A stretch of DNA of 64,000 bases from Epiperipatus broadwayi (GCA_028023455.1 JAQFVV010012396.1:11199296-11263295); one strand, 5' to 3'; shown: positions 35,930-49,299, counted from the first letter of the stretch. Numbers and translations: made by a program. The notes: generated from the sequence alone by a model not told the origin.

Positions 35930-38900
35930 AGCAAACCTATTTAATTTTAAAAACAAGCAACATTTTGATATCAACAAGAAAAATTATCTAAAAAATAATG
36001 CAGTCATAAACAAGATAGTACAGGAATAAATCTAAAAAGAAAGAGCAATCATGTGAATAACCAAATATGCAAGACAAATTGCTAATACAGAAATAATTCG
36101 TGATAGTTCTCATTCAGGTGGCCATGTATGTAAAATTTATGAATTCAAGCTTACACATTTCAATTTTTTATTTAATACTTTTTCCAATTGTGAGCAACTA
36201 AAACTTTGGACAATAAGTTCATGGATATATATGATCTATTGCATTTATTTAATCAATAAATATATATCAGTATGAAGAATTTTCGACCTTTAAGATTTTT
36301 TTTTTTTAAAAAAGCATTTTCATGATGTCTGTCAATGCATTCAATTAGAATTAACATGAAAATAGATATTATCAATAAACTGAAAAGTATACTCCCAATA
36401 AAGAAACTGAAAAACTAATATATTCTATTAAAGCAGCTAAAGTCACAATAAAAGTAATTTCACATGTAACTATGTCTATTTGGACAAAGACTTAGTAACC
36501 AATATTCCTAAGTTTGTTAGAAATGTTTTGATTATATAAATCAAAACTGCAAAAATGACTTTTTTTTTAAATTTTCAAAATCTATGATTTATTTCATCAG
36601 TAATTTGTCACAACAAATTCTCAGTTTTCAGAAATGTCTATAAAGAAAAATTTCAAACGAATTTTTTTTAATGATGAGCCAGCCATGATTAAGAAAACAA
36701 ACAAAAACAATCTGCTCATATTTTGAAAATAAAAAATAAATAAAGACAACAAAAACTAAGAAAAAAAAAATTGTTAAAAAAAAAAGTTAGATACATACAG
36801 GTATAAAAATTATTTACCCCCCCCCCTTCAAAATGAGTGTCGGAATCATAATTATGCAAGGCCAACGACAATAATTATTGATAGAATAAAATTGGGGGGA
36901 GGGAGAGGATTATAACTTTCAGAAGTTGATAGGGATGATCCATATAATATATTGTTTTCCATATTTACTTTTAGTCATATATCAACATTTAACTAAAGAC
37001 ATGTAGATTTAATGTCCTGATCACAGAGGCAGAATAGTATTTGGGCAATGAATTTTATGAAAAACCTACATTTCATCATCATCATCAATGACAGTTTGCC
37101 ATTTTTAACATAATATAATGTAATTTACTTTTTGAAAATATGTTTATCTAAATCAATGTTCTCTACAGAGAAAAGTACTATCAACAGAAAGATAATAGTT
37201 TGCGTAGATAAAACAAAAATACTGAATATGTGCATACAAGCACGATATTAACTGATCATTTACAGGCTTTTGAAATACTATTACATCTAGTATTAAAATA
37301 ACACTATTACTATAATTAATAGAAATGTACTTCTAATAATAAATATATTTGGCACATACTAAATTCAGATTACTGACAATATCCCTAGTTAGATTGTTTA
37401 ATGATATTCAGGTGCAAAGATTATCTGCATATATGTAATAATGTCCCAAACAAAAGAATTTGCTTTTGCTTTTAATAAAATATTGATCCATCAAAGATTA
37501 TCACCTCTCTATGCTCTTTATTTCATTTTCTTTCTTCAGTTTATTTTACCTTTTGTTATAAGTGACTTAAGTTAGCATAGAAAATGTTCACTATTGAAGT
37601 GGAATTTTTCCACCTTATAAGAGAGTGTTATATTTTTGTTTATATTCCAATTATAATTTAGTATTTAACATATATTTATTAATAAAACTGATTATAATTT
37701 ATAAATAAATTGACATAAACAGATTGATAGTGTTAATTATAGGATGATCCAAAAAATCTACTTGAAAAATTTTAATTATATTTTGGTATGTTAATGGAGG
37801 GATGGGAACACACTATCATAGAAACAAACTAAAGACAAGAGTTTAATTGAAATTTTGTAAATCGAATGAGTTTCTAATTATACATTAAATCAGATTATCA
37901 ATAATTTTATAAACCAGATAAAAAAATTATATCCAGAGTCTTGGAGCAATAAAAGAAAAATATTTGCTTGCTTCCTGTCCATTATTAATGACACTAAATT
38001 TAGAAATAAAGATATTAAAGTTGTAATAAGAAAATGTTAGTGGCAGGAAAGGAATATAAATGGTAAATGGTATAAAAGCGACACTCTTTGCATTTTTAAA
38101 GAAGCTGCCTTACACTGACACTGGCTAGTACTCCTGGAAACACTTTTCCCATGGCTGACTTAACAACTGAATGACCATGAAACTGTATACTATTTCCAAA
38201 GGACTTGTACCAAACAGTGAGTTAGCTGAGGATGAAACTAAAATTTCCATGCAGCCATTTGAAAATTAGTGCATCATGATAAACAACAATTTGTAGTTAA
38301 GAGGAAACTCAAATGAATAAGTGTGTAGAATAGAAGTAAACTAATTTAGCAACATAAAATTTAAAGTTTATAATATGCCATAGAATTGTTATGTGATATA
38401 GAGTATCCACCGTATTCTAATACCTTCCCAGGTAAATTTATTAGTTAAAAGTTCTAAATTATTAAAGCATTCATGGTGTTTTGTCAACAAAATCTCTAGT
38501 TAAAATTTGATCTTAATTATTTGGAAATAGAGAAAGTGATCATTGTCTAGGTTAAACTAAGCCAAGGCCGACTACCACTGTCATCCCTGGGAGTGTATTC
38601 ATGTATCACCGATAATTCACATCTGAGTGTTAATTTTCACACCTTGCAGTTCAGAATCCCTGAGATGAGATTATCATACAGTAGAGAAGAGTTAGTAAAG
38701 TAACTAGTTGGAAAATAAAGAAAGAAGCTTATAATAAGTAATTACAAATGTTCGCAAAATTGAATTATGAATGAAAGCATGGTAGAATGATGGAAAATGA
38801 AGATGATGATGGGTATGGAAATAGTTTAAATTTCCTTAAATTTTAATTGTGACTTTAATGTTAGATGGATGGTGCTGAGATAGTGTAAAATGTGGAGTTG

Positions 38901-39720
38901 AGATGAGATTTTCCTCCTCTCCAACAAATGTAATAAATTACGAGATTATTATTCTTAGTAAGGTCATGCTCAATGTTTATTCATTAAAAAATTATTTGTT
39001 AACTCATACATCAGATATTAATGTAGATAATTAAATAAATTATTAGTAGATAATAAAGAAATGAATAGATTTTACATTAAAGATGCAATTTGGCACCCTG
39101 GCAATGATATTATATGTTATCCCATCGCCATTGATCCTGAGGCCATCCATTCTGAAGGTTACATGTGTGTGTGTGTGTGTGTGAAGTAGAAAGAGAAGTG
39201 GCAAGGCTGAGGATTTAGAGGTTATGGAATGTCTAGTCATTTTTCTTAGGTTACAATATATATTGAAACAGTCAGTTTCATGCACCTGTCCATTTCACAT
39301 ATTTCACCCCCACACCTATCTCTAATGCCAGGTTTAAACCCTCTCAGAGTACCCATTTAAACAACCTTAAATTACTATATATACGGGATTGCACATATAT
39401 ATGTGAATGGTATGTAATTTAATGGTATATGTATATATTACAGATATGTGTCCATTTTAAAAGATTTCTATTTTAAGAAATATTTAGTCTAAATTATTAG
39501 TCAATTTTATGGTTACTTTAGTGAAATCTCATATGTATATAGACGGATTTCCCATTGTTGTTATTCTACATGTATAGTAATAAAATTAGTTTTATGCTAA
39601 TTATAAAAGCTGCTGTTAGTTTTAACTGTAAACAACTTTTAAATTAGGTCACATAATAGTCTTAAAATAGTGTAAACTTGATTTTATAAATCCAAAATTT
39701 TAATGACAATTCTCGGAATT
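35930..39720. other. AT-rich non-coding DNA
   Basis: No gene recognised. There is a C-run at 36818-36826 and a (GT)n tract at 39163-39182. GGTATAAAAGCG at 38069-38080 is TATA-like but no transcript can be argued. The block 38100-38700 is slightly less AT-rich. Confidence 0.5.
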
Positions 39721-39877
39721 TTATAGAGTTGTAATAACTGAAACACAGGCTTGTTATATACCTGTGGGTATATATATGTAATATAGGGTATATGAGCACA
39801 GACTTTCACACCACCCACCTCTCTCCATTCTATCTAATAACACTGATACACCTAAACACATATATGCTGAAAAGATA

Positions 39878-39938
39878 AATAATCACCAATATACGTATTT
39901 CATGCTAAACCAGCAATCATCAGTTGGTCCAGACTATC
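39878..39938 (-). ncRNA. Hammerhead ribozyme, lineage A, core intact
   Basis: Minus strand: outer helix GAUAGU/AUUAUU (one G-U), internal loop CUGG/G, ACCAA/UUGGU, CUGAUGA, stem II UGCU/AGCA, GAAA, AUAC/GUAU and A before the cleavage site. All core bases are correct. It is an exact inverted copy of the one at 40113. Confidence 0.9.
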
Positions 39939-40112
39939 ATCTTTACACACATATATAGTATAAGTGCTCAGATATATATTAAGATAGACTATCCTCATAG
40001 TTTAATGGACAGAGTTGGAGTGTGGAGTGGATTGAAGCCTGTCCATTAAACTATGAGGATAGTCTATCTTAATATATATCTGAGCACTTATACTATATAT
40101 GTGTGTAAAGAT

Positions 40113-40173
40113 GATAGTCTGGACCAACTGATGATTGCTGGTTTAGCATGAAATACGTATATTGGTGATTATT
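40113..40173 (+). ncRNA. Hammerhead ribozyme, lineage A, core intact
   Basis: CTGATGA is at 40128-40134, GAAA at 40150-40153 and the predicted cleavage site after A at 40161. Stems are as in the partner at 39878. A transcript through the whole palindrome would contain one ribozyme sense and one antisense, which could pair with each other rather than fold. Confidence 0.9.
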
Positions 40174-40284
40174 TATCTTTTCAGCATATATGTGTTTAGG
40201 TGTATCAGTGTTATTAGATAGAGTGGAGAGAGGTGGGTGGTGTGAAAGTCTGTGCTCATATACCCTATATTAGAGTTGTAATAA

Positions 40285-43200
40285 TAAACTACAGAAGAAA
40301 AAAGGTAGAAAAACAAAATCTAAATTAGTTTTAGTAATTAAATGTTTTTCTAAAATAAATTAATGGGTTTCTCAACTATGGTCAAGCTTGTAAAAATGAC
40401 CATGTGGCCAGAGTTTAAGAAAAATATAAATACTTCAAATTGTGTGGCCAAGCATAGAGTCATATATATAATAAATAAGTGAAGTGTAAACCAAACCCAC
40501 ATTTGTTTTGTCTTTGAAATGACGGGGTAAGTAGGCAATCATTTACCTCTCTCTCCTTGCTGGAGATGGAAAGAACTTTGGTCCAATAAAACACAATGAG
40601 CTGTACCTCAGCAAAGCAGCCCATGGAAGAATCTCCATTAATATTAAATCATCATGAAAAGTGCCAACTTATTATCATCCCAGTGCCCAGAACTGCAATG
40701 AAGACAACTGACTGGTAAATTTCCACTCAGAGCTCTGTTCATAAACTGTAATCTAGCTATTTACTAAACCCGCCTTTACAAACACCTTTTCTAAAATCTG
40801 TAAAGAAAACTGTTACACACTAATGTTTGAATCGTGTCTGATTGTAAAACTTGTAATATTAAATCCTCTCTTAAAATGTAAAACTATGATAATCTATTTT
40901 AAACTAAATGTATAATTTTCTGTGGTCTTTTATGCCTATTCCTGATCTATTCAAATTATTCTATAATTTTATCATTTTAATATTATATGTATTTAATATG
41001 CCAAATAACTATAGGTATAATTTTAGCTTATTGTTCTGCGAAGATAATTTCAAATCTTTGTGATAATAATTATTAAATAATTGAATTATTATTTTTCTCG
41101 CTGTTTCAAGATCATGTTATCATTTTATTGATTAATTTTGTGTATTAATATTATAATAATCAGTTAGTGCTCTAGTTAAAATTGTAGTTTGCTTAACTCT
41201 AGTTATAAATTATAACTATCTACATATGTAACTCGTACATCATAGGAACTAGCCACAGAGATATTATTAAGACATATTTCTAATGTTCTGCCAGTAATTA
41301 CCCCTCAAATATGCTTTGTCCGCCTTAGATTTATATATGTTGAGACACAGGTGATAATCTTAAATTAGGTTACTAATTAATTTAGTCCCTAAATAGTAAA
41401 TTGAAATGCTAAATTTGAGAACTGAGTTGTATAGATATGCAAATAGATGCTATCTATTTTTAAGGCACACTAAGATAATTTTATGTATTTGCGTTATATA
41501 TATATGTATAAGCTGCAGATGTGTCCTTACTAAGTACGCTATGTACAATTAACTGCTTGCTGCATGATTCTTGATGAGTTGCAGGTGGAGGTCACACTTA
41601 TCCACTTAGTTCGGGTAAAGCACACTCTTTTAGAACTGGAACACCAAGAATCCAGATTATTCATAATTAATGCTTATCCGACTCCCTGAACTACTGTTCT
41701 TATTCATAGCAAGTTGTTCGGTCGTAGGGCAACTGAGCATTTAATGCTGAAGTCCATGAATAATGACACATTCACACCTTCTAGTTTTATTAATATTTTA
41801 AGATGTGCCTTAGAATATATAGTAAACCTATAATAAACCAGTTTTCTTTCCCTTTATATTAAATGCTTATTCAGCGTCAGCATGGATCCTAATCTAGGTT
41901 AACACGCTAACCTGCATATCTCTGAGCCTGATTATATGCTCAACTTAACTTGATATATAGAGAGACACTACAGGAGTGCTATTAAAATTAGTTATATAAC
42001 TTTGGCTATTAAGTTCCATATGATTTAGCAGACTACCAAAGAGCTAGAAATTTGACATATTAATATAGGCATAAACTTAAATACTGCACTACACTTTATT
42101 GTACACTTATAATGAGATAACATGTAACATATAATCTCATTAGTTATGTGATGCCTGCAAGCATAATCTTTCATGTTCCCATTACATAATTCTGTATATT
42201 TTAGTTTTACTATCTTTTATTTTATTTATTAAAATAATATTATTTAAAATATAACTCATTTTCATATCTTTATTGTCCATGAGTTCAGTTTCATCCAACT
42301 CTATTTATTAGTACATATATCATTAGATATATATACGTAGACTATTCTATTAGATTTCATAATTAATCATTATTATATTTGCAGTTCACTTAATCGTGTG
42401 TGTGTATATCTGATGAAATCAGTGTTAATTTAGTTACTTTATGAGTCTCTTGTTCCACCTTGTGCGACTGCTGGACCAAGGTTAAATTGAATGTCTGTGT
42501 AACCTGGGAAATGTCATCCATAGGGTATTAGATCATTGAGCAGAGTCGAAAGAATTGGATGTCGGCCGGATTCTGGATCCCAGCATCCAGATTCGATCAG
42601 CTTTAGTGTACTTTGCCTGTGTTCTACATTTTGTTACATGGAGGGACAATTCTTACCATTACAATATATATAAAATAAACTCTTTGTTTGATAAGAAATA
42701 TTCAAAGCCTGTTCATATAAAAATGCTTGGTGCTAGAATTGTCAAGGTTTAAAGTATCACTGCTCTTAATGAAATTTGATGTTTCAAATGAAGTTTAACT
42801 GAATAAGTAGATAGTTATCAGATTTTTTTTGAATGCTATTGGAACAGGGATAGTACTGGATTCACTGTGTGAATTAGTTTTTTTTATTTCGTATTCCAAC
42901 ATTACATTTGAAAAGTTAAAAAAAATCATCCTTTTATCCCTTATTGGATATTATTATTTTATCAGCATCAATAAAAAGACTGAATTTTCTTCTTACATGA
43001 GTCACTAAAAAAACTATAATTTAAAATTAATTAAAATAAAGACATTGGCTGCATAAACTCAAATAAGCTGTTACTATTAAATTTTTGCATAGACCATGGA
43101 TCGACTATAGAAAACACTTTAAATTTAAAAAACTTATCTGCATTATACAATTTCATATAGGCACAGATTATTGAATATGTAAAATATTAGTATTTTTCAA

Positions 43201-45550
43201 AATAGAAATTATGATTTTATTAAAAAAAGATCCTATTCAAAACATTAGTAATAGATTTGTGGAAGTTGGTTTTTTTTTTTTTAGAAACAACTGTTATTAT
43301 TGCTAAATTTCAATACTTAATAAACACTAAAATAATATATGTTAACATTATTTTAAAGGATATGTCAGTGTAGAAAATAACTATTCACACAAGTCTATTC
43401 ATATTATACACATGATAGCAGGAAAAAATTTTTAAATAAAAACTGATAGTATTTAGGGATGAGTAGTAGCTCGATTTGTTTTCCATTTTTGTGATATTGA
43501 TGTTTAAAATAGTTTATCAGAAGATTTTTGTTTCAGAAATCAAAATCTGATATAGTTTTGATACTACAGTTTTTAATTTAAACCAATTAAAAGCAAAAAC
43601 AATAACCATTCTTTTGTCTTAAATTTACAGACTATTGGTGAATGCACTATTCTTTTTAATTCAATGGATATTCTAAAGAATGTTCTTAATAGTTTGAATG
43701 AAATCTATAAATATTTCTTTAGTACTTAATGTTTAAAAACATTCCACTGCTTTACTCAATGAAGAAAAATAAATCTTCAGTAACTTTTACTATAAATGAA
43801 TTATACTGAAAATGCTGTTCAGTTTAAATATTTTGATAATTGTTTAGGTATAAAAGGTAGGTTTGTTTGGCAAGTAAATCACGAATTGCTCCCATATAAT
43901 AATAAATCAAAAGGTAAGATATTTCATCATAGTGATATATCTACTTCAATTAAATTAGTTGTATAGAAAGCTGTTATTCACCACATATGCTTTCACTACC
44001 ATTATAATATAAAGAGCAATAAAAATTCATAAATATATAATAGTAAGATCATAAAATACCTTTTTACATTCTTCAGTTTGATGGTTTAATGATATTAAAT
44101 CTATAATTGTAAGGTCATATTTTATCAGATTGGTAAGTGAAGTAAATCAAGAGTAATAGACTTTCTAGAAATATTTTCTTATAAACTTCAGCATAGTTTT
44201 CACAAGAAGAAATAGATCTTATTTACATTAAAGATGTGCACTATTGTTTGGTTTTGGATAATAAAATTGAGAATAGCATCTAAATCTCAAAAGAAAAAGA
44301 TAAAAAATAACATGGCAAGAAATTAAATAAACAGATTTAAAAGTCAAGATGTGACTATCCTGTGTTCTTTAGATCGACTTCCATAATCATCACAACACAT
44401 CTTTAACTTTTGGTTCTTTGTCTTTTTTTCTTTTTTTGGAAGTAGCATGGCAATATTGCTTAGAATCACAGCTAGTAATAAAGAGAACTTTAGATATAAT
44501 TTTATTTTTTAATTTATATTATACTTTACTTTTTGTATATTTAATTGTTTATTAGAATTAATAGATTTTTTTGTTAGAATTAAATTTTATAAATTTTAAT
44601 TTTCTTGAATTATTATTTTTCTTCTTTACATTTAAATCGTTTTGTATAAACATTAACTTTTAGAGAAATTTCATATGTATATAAATTGGTTTTATAAACA
44701 TTTAAATTATTTTGCAATACACACCTCTCCTCCAAGAAAAATTGAATTGCCAATCCTTAATTCATTATTGACAACTGAACTAATTCACGTAAATTTTTCC
44801 TCATATTCATTAAATTAACAATTTTATTTTTAAAAATTTTTTAAATCATATTGCAAAAAATTTATTCTTTTAAAAACAAATTTTTATCATGATTTTTAAT
44901 TTATTAAAAGACCCTTTTTTACTAGTTTTTTTTGTTTTGTTATACATATATATCAATGTTTTGAACATTTGAAAAAGAAAAAATATCCAGCATTAAAATC
45001 TTTAAAATTTGCTGAGCATGCTTTTAACCACTAAGGCCAGAATCATAACACTCATAATTGCCAGAGTATGTTGTGAAATTTAAATAAGATGGATATTAAG
45101 TAAATGACTAATATAAATATTTCACTTTTTTGACAATGGAGTATTTTTTTCTTTTTTGTTGAAAGCATGGAGGTTATTAGCAATGAAGCATGCATCCTTT
45201 ATTTTGTGTTTTCTATGTTACATTCCCAACATATGTTTACCTTTATTGGGTCAAAAATATGGTTGTATACCTGCTCCTGCTCAATAAAAATTGACTAATT
45301 CTCAGGTATCCATTGCTCATTTATACAGGTATTTATATTGTGCAATTCTAATAGCAATATTTACATGAGATTCCCCATAATATTCAGCACTAGAAGAAGA
45401 ATTGTTGTGTCTGATTTTATATACTATTTGAAGGATTTGATACAGGGTAAACTTATCATTAGTACTGTTTAGAAGTCTATTTAAAATGGGAGTGATACAT
45501 AATCATTGTTATAATAATTAAAAAAAACAATAACAAAATAATAACTTAAA
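40285..45550. other. Non-coding DNA, partly less AT-rich
   Basis: Blocks at about 40500-40760, 41500-41800 and 42400-42620 are more balanced in composition, including a small hairpin (CTGGATCCCAGCATCCAG). I cannot assign a gene, LTR or known repeat to them. The open frame at 42555 has no recognisable domain. The rest is A/T-rich filler. Confidence 0.45.
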
Positions 45551-45556
45551 TTTTAA

Positions 45557-46444
45557 ATGCATGCTGTTGGCCACATGGTAAAGCAGTGTTACAAACTTTC
45601 TAGAAATTCATCAACAAAATATCCTCTTCAATTAAATTCACAACAGAATCAATTTCAAGAACAAAAATTGGCATTCTTAAATGTTCTTGTGACAAGACTC
45701 CCTTATGGAAAAATCAAAACTACAGTTTATCAGAAACACACACATACAGGAAAATACCTAGCCTATACATACAACCACACCAGAAACACAAAACATGTGA
45801 AGTTATATTATCACTATGGAACAGAGCAAAATAAGTTTGTTCAGAAACCAGCAATTTGGAACAAACTCTTATGAAAAATGATTATCCACCAGCAGTTATT
45901 AAGAAAACTAAATAGACAACAAAAAGAACCATCAAAAGAAAAAACAATTATTGGTACTATAGTGTACCCATACATTCCAAAAATAGCAGAACATGCAATC
46001 AGTATAATATCAGAACAGCTTTCCAGAAACATACCACACTATGAGGAATTCTAAAATCTACAAAGCCTAAATTTGAAATGCTAAAAAGAAAAAACTGCAT
46101 CTATGAAATATCATGTGAGTGTGGGAAAATGTATATTGGTAAGACCAGTTGTCCCATTGAAAAACACTTGCAAGAACACAAACTGATGATCAGAAGAGAG
46201 AAAACAGATGTGTCTAAGATGGCAGACCATGTATGTTCCAATGAATATATGTTCAATTGGGAAAATACAAATATTAGATAGAGAAGAAAAGGTACAAAGA
46301 AGAAAATTTAAAGAAGCTGCTCCCATGACAATGACAAACTATCCCATAAGACAACCTAGTGTGACTATATATAGTGTATGGAAATCACTAATCAACTTTA
46401 CTCTTAGGAAAAAGTGGAAAAATCAGGAGGAACTTCATAGATAA
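45557..46444 (+). pseudogene. Penelope-like element relic: RT C-terminus and GIY-YIG endonuclease
   Basis: Three broken frames read in order. About 45557-45873 holds KLAFLNVLVTRL...TTVYQKHTHTGKYL, the PLE block after the RT palm (LPFLDVLV...VYRKPTHTDRYL). About 45890-46055 gives IVYPYIP...HAISIISEQL. 46078-46281 gives CIYEISCECGKMYIGKTS...LQEHK, the GIY-YIG endonuclease with its C-x-C between GIY and YIG. 46208-46444 continues with KFKEAAP and PSVTIYSVWKSLI. A live PLE uses these to nick DNA and copy its RNA. The expected catalytic Arg region (R-xL-xxR-xxEH) reads SCPIEKHLQEH. Stops and frameshifts show it is dead. Confidence 0.85.
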
Positions 46445-46475
46445 GTACATGAAATTTCTACTGACTGTTGCCTTT

Positions 46476-46660
46476 AGCAGGATGGCTCAGTTTTTATAGT
46501 GTTATCTTAAAATTCAATACTCAAAAATCTAAAGATCCCAAGTTTGAATCCCATGCTAGTACTGTCACTGGTCAGGCCGGAAACACCCAAAGAAGAGGGA
46601 GAAAAATACCTCTCAAAACATTGTGCATACTCTAACCTGTTTGAGGTGCTATTACTAACA
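46476..46660 (+). mobile_element. tRNA-derived SINE (family 2)
   Basis: Box A-like TGGCTCAGTTT at 46483-46493 and box B-like AGTTTGAATCC at 46541-46551, about 58 bp apart, as in a tRNA head. It is followed by a non-tRNA body (GGCCGGAAACACCCAAAGAAG...). It lies directly downstream of the PLE relic. No second copy was seen, so the 3' end is an estimate. An old tRNA pseudogene is the alternative. Confidence 0.55.
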
Positions 46661-46664
46661 GTTG

Positions 46665-47568
46665 AATGCATTTGAAATGTTTAAATACAGTTAAATCTTT
46701 CTAAAGACATTCAATACTCATATTAGATGATGGAAATAGTCCATTATAAAAATACAATTAAGTGCATGCTATCTATTTATTTTGAGATTTTGTGCAGTGT
46801 TAGATTTTGTTTTATGTTCTTGATAATTTAAAAAAAAACTATCTCAGAATGAATATGTGAATAAATGTGAAATTAATTATTACTGTTTTAAATGAGGGGG
46901 GAGGGTTTGCAGATTGTAGAAACATGTTTTCAAAAATATATATGGCTATATAATCTGCAAAGAAAAAAAGCTAATTGACCAAAAGATCTGGAAATCATAA
47001 TTTAAATTTCATTGCATATATTCTACATTGTATGAACACTTATATAAATTTTCTGAGAGAGATAATAAATATAATTTAATACATACCTATATGTCTTTAA
47101 CAATGATGATCAGAATTATTCAAAATTCGGTATTCCCAAGTTAGACACTGAAAACGATATAAAAATTATTTATACTTTTCAACTACAGTGCTGATAATGA
47201 CTTCTGTGTATTTCATAAATGACAAGGAAATTTAACAAATAGATAATCAGATTAGCCTGAAATTCTCACTTGAAACATAAATAATCGGTTCAAATTTTTT
47301 ATCATAAGAAAATCTAATTCATTATAAAATAATAATGCCTGGAAAGATTTGTAATAAAGAAAAGACATCCAGCAACGAGGTGAATGGACTTGGTTATGAT
47401 AATAATAGATATACATTTAAGAAGCCAGAAAAATCAAATAGCTTATGATAATCATTATGAAAATATACTATTCATATAATAACCAAAATTACACTTGAGA
47501 AGTCTGCTTATAGCAGTAAAACCATTGTTTTGCTAGTCTGGTTGAGTTGTGAATTTGGGGTAATTTTG

Positions 47569-47631
<63 letters not shown>

Positions 47632-47720
47632 GAACTACAGGTATAAATGAAATATATATTAAAACAAAGATTTTCATGAACTACAGGTATAAATGAAATA
47701 TTACCTATATAATTTATTGT
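46665..47720. other. AT-rich non-coding DNA with (TA)n microsatellite
   Basis: A (TA)n run of about 27 units covers 47572-47627. An ACTACAGGTATAAATGAAATAT block is duplicated at about 47633-47702. No gene. Confidence 0.6.
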
Positions 47721-47821
47721 GCAAATATATAGAATGGACTTGAACTCAGATTTTCATGCTACCTACAGCTATACACTCTATCTTATACACTGATACACAT
47801 GTCTACATCTAAGTGAAAAAG

Positions 47822-47885
47822 ATTAAATAATCTCCAATATACATATTTTATGCAGAACCAGCAATTATCTTCGGTCCAGATAACC
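47822..47885 (-). ncRNA. Decayed hammerhead ribozyme (lineage B)
   Basis: Stem III and UUGG are recognisable, but the core reads AAGAUAA and the GAAA box reads UAAAA. Inactive. Confidence 0.55.
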
Positions 47886-48264
47886 ATCTTCCACACATAT
47901 ATACAATCAGTGTTCAGTATATATTAGGGTAGAAAATCTTCAAACTTTAATAGACAAGCTTCAATCTTCTTCACCCTCCAACTTTTCAGCCTTTCATGGA
48001 ACACTCACCAATATTATTGTCATACCCATGTTGAGTTTAAGTCATTTTTACCCCTCACATATAGGACCTTAATATGTTCATTTAAATACACAGAAGAGAG
48101 ATGGGCAGAATACAGGCTGAATATGTAATATTCAAATACAAGTATATTGTTTATACTAACCAATGTAATTAGAATGGACTTGAACTCAGACTTTCATGTT
48201 CCCTACAGCTATCTACTCTATCTTATATATCTGATACACATTACCACATACATGTGAAAAAGAT

Positions 48265-48325
48265 AAATGATCGATAAAGGTATTTCATGCTGAACCAGCA
48301 CCCATTAGTTGCTCTAGATAATCAC
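48265..48325 (-). ncRNA. Decayed hammerhead ribozyme (lineage B)
   Basis: Stem II GUGCUG/CAGCAU and GAAA persist. The core reads CUAAUGG, and both stem III and the 3' side of stem I are lost. Inactive. Confidence 0.55.
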
Positions 48326-48855
48326 CCCATTAACACACTCACATATATAATAAGTGCTCAGTCTATATTAATATAGCAAATCTTCGAACTTAAATGAACA
48401 AGCTTCAATCTTCCTCCCCCCCCCCAGCTCTTCAGCCATCCATATCATTGAAAATTCTATAATTGGACTCAAAGCCCTTGTTGATGTCAATATTATTGTC
48501 ATATCCATCTTGATTTTAAGTTACTCTGACCCCTCATATATAGAACCTTAATATGTCAATTTAAAGACAAAGAAGAGAGATGAGCATGTGCTTGTATTCT
48601 GCACATCCCTCTTCTGTGTATTTAAATTGACATATTAAGGTCTTATATGTGGGGAGTCAGAGTAAACTTAAAGTCAACATGGGTATGACAGTAATATTGG
48701 CGTCAACAAGGGCTTTGAGTGTTCCATTATTGAATTTTCAATGATATGGATGGCTGAAGAGTTGGAGGGTGAGAAGATTGAAGCTTGTCCATTTAAGTTT
48801 GAAAATTTGCTATATTAATATAGACTGAGCACTTATTTTATATGTATGTGTGGGA

Positions 48856-48910
48856 GTGATCTGGACCAACTGAGTGCTGGTTCAGCATGAATATATATGT
48901 TGGTGATCAT
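48856..48910 (+). ncRNA. Decayed hammerhead ribozyme (lineage B, core deletion)
   Basis: Outer helix GUGAU/AUCAU, GGACCAAC and stem II remain, but CUGAUGAG has lost three bases (CUGAG) and the GAAA box is GAAU. Inactive. Confidence 0.65.
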
Positions 48911-48982
48911 TTATCTTTTATGTGGTCATGTGTATCAGTTGTATAAGTTAGAGTGCACAGCTGTAGAAAACATAAAAGTCTG

Positions 48983-48993
48983 GGTTCAAGTCC
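48983..48993 (+). promoter_or_regulatory. Perfect box B-like motif (GGTTCAAGTCC)
   Basis: GGTTCAAGTCC fits the relaxed tRNA box B consensus GGTTCRANTCC at every position. It is at the terminal end of the first plus unit of the array, downstream of the ribozyme on the same strand. Confidence 0.5.
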
Positions 48994-49299
48994 ATTCTAA
49001 TTGCATTGTTTAGTATAAACAATATACTTGTATTTAAATATTACATATTCAGCCAGTATTCTGCCCATCCCTCTTCTGTGTATTTAAATGAACATATTAA
49101 GATCCTATAAGTGAGGAGTCAGCATGACTTAAATTAGCCTCAACAAGGACTTTGAAGTGTTCTATCATCAGAGTTTCACTAATATAGATGGCTGAAGAGT
49201 TGGAGAGTGAAGAAGATTGAAGCTTATCCATTTAAGTTTGAAAATTTTCTATCTTAATATAGACAGAGCATTGATTTTTAAATATATGTATGGAAGATG

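Larger units (their letters stand above)
39738..40270. mobile_element. Near-perfect hammerhead palindrome with 14-bp target duplication
   Basis: TAGAGTTGTAATAA flanks the element at 39724-39737 and 40271-40284. The inverted arms 39781-40010 and 40041-40270 (230 bp each) are almost identical; I see one difference. The spacer is about 30 bp. A further tail of about 43 bp (CTGAAACACAGGCTTG...) lies only on the left. The arm identity and intact duplication make this the youngest insertion in the window. Both arms carry an intact ribozyme, in opposite orientation. Lineage A. Confidence 0.9.

Noticed and set aside
38069-38110. GGTATAAAAGCG as a promoter
   Set aside because: A single TATA-like string without other supporting elements or a coding region downstream; expected by chance in AT-rich DNA.
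42400-42760. Possible LTR or gene fragment (GC-richer, CTGGATCCCAGCATCCAG hairpin, 65-residue frame)
   Set aside because: No TG...CA terminal repeats, primer-binding site or domain could be found.
46111-46326. Minus-strand frame over the PLE endonuclease
   Set aside because: Antisense shadow of the GIY-YIG region.
47489-47677. Minus-strand frame rich in Ile-Tyr
   Set aside because: Translation of a (TA)n microsatellite.
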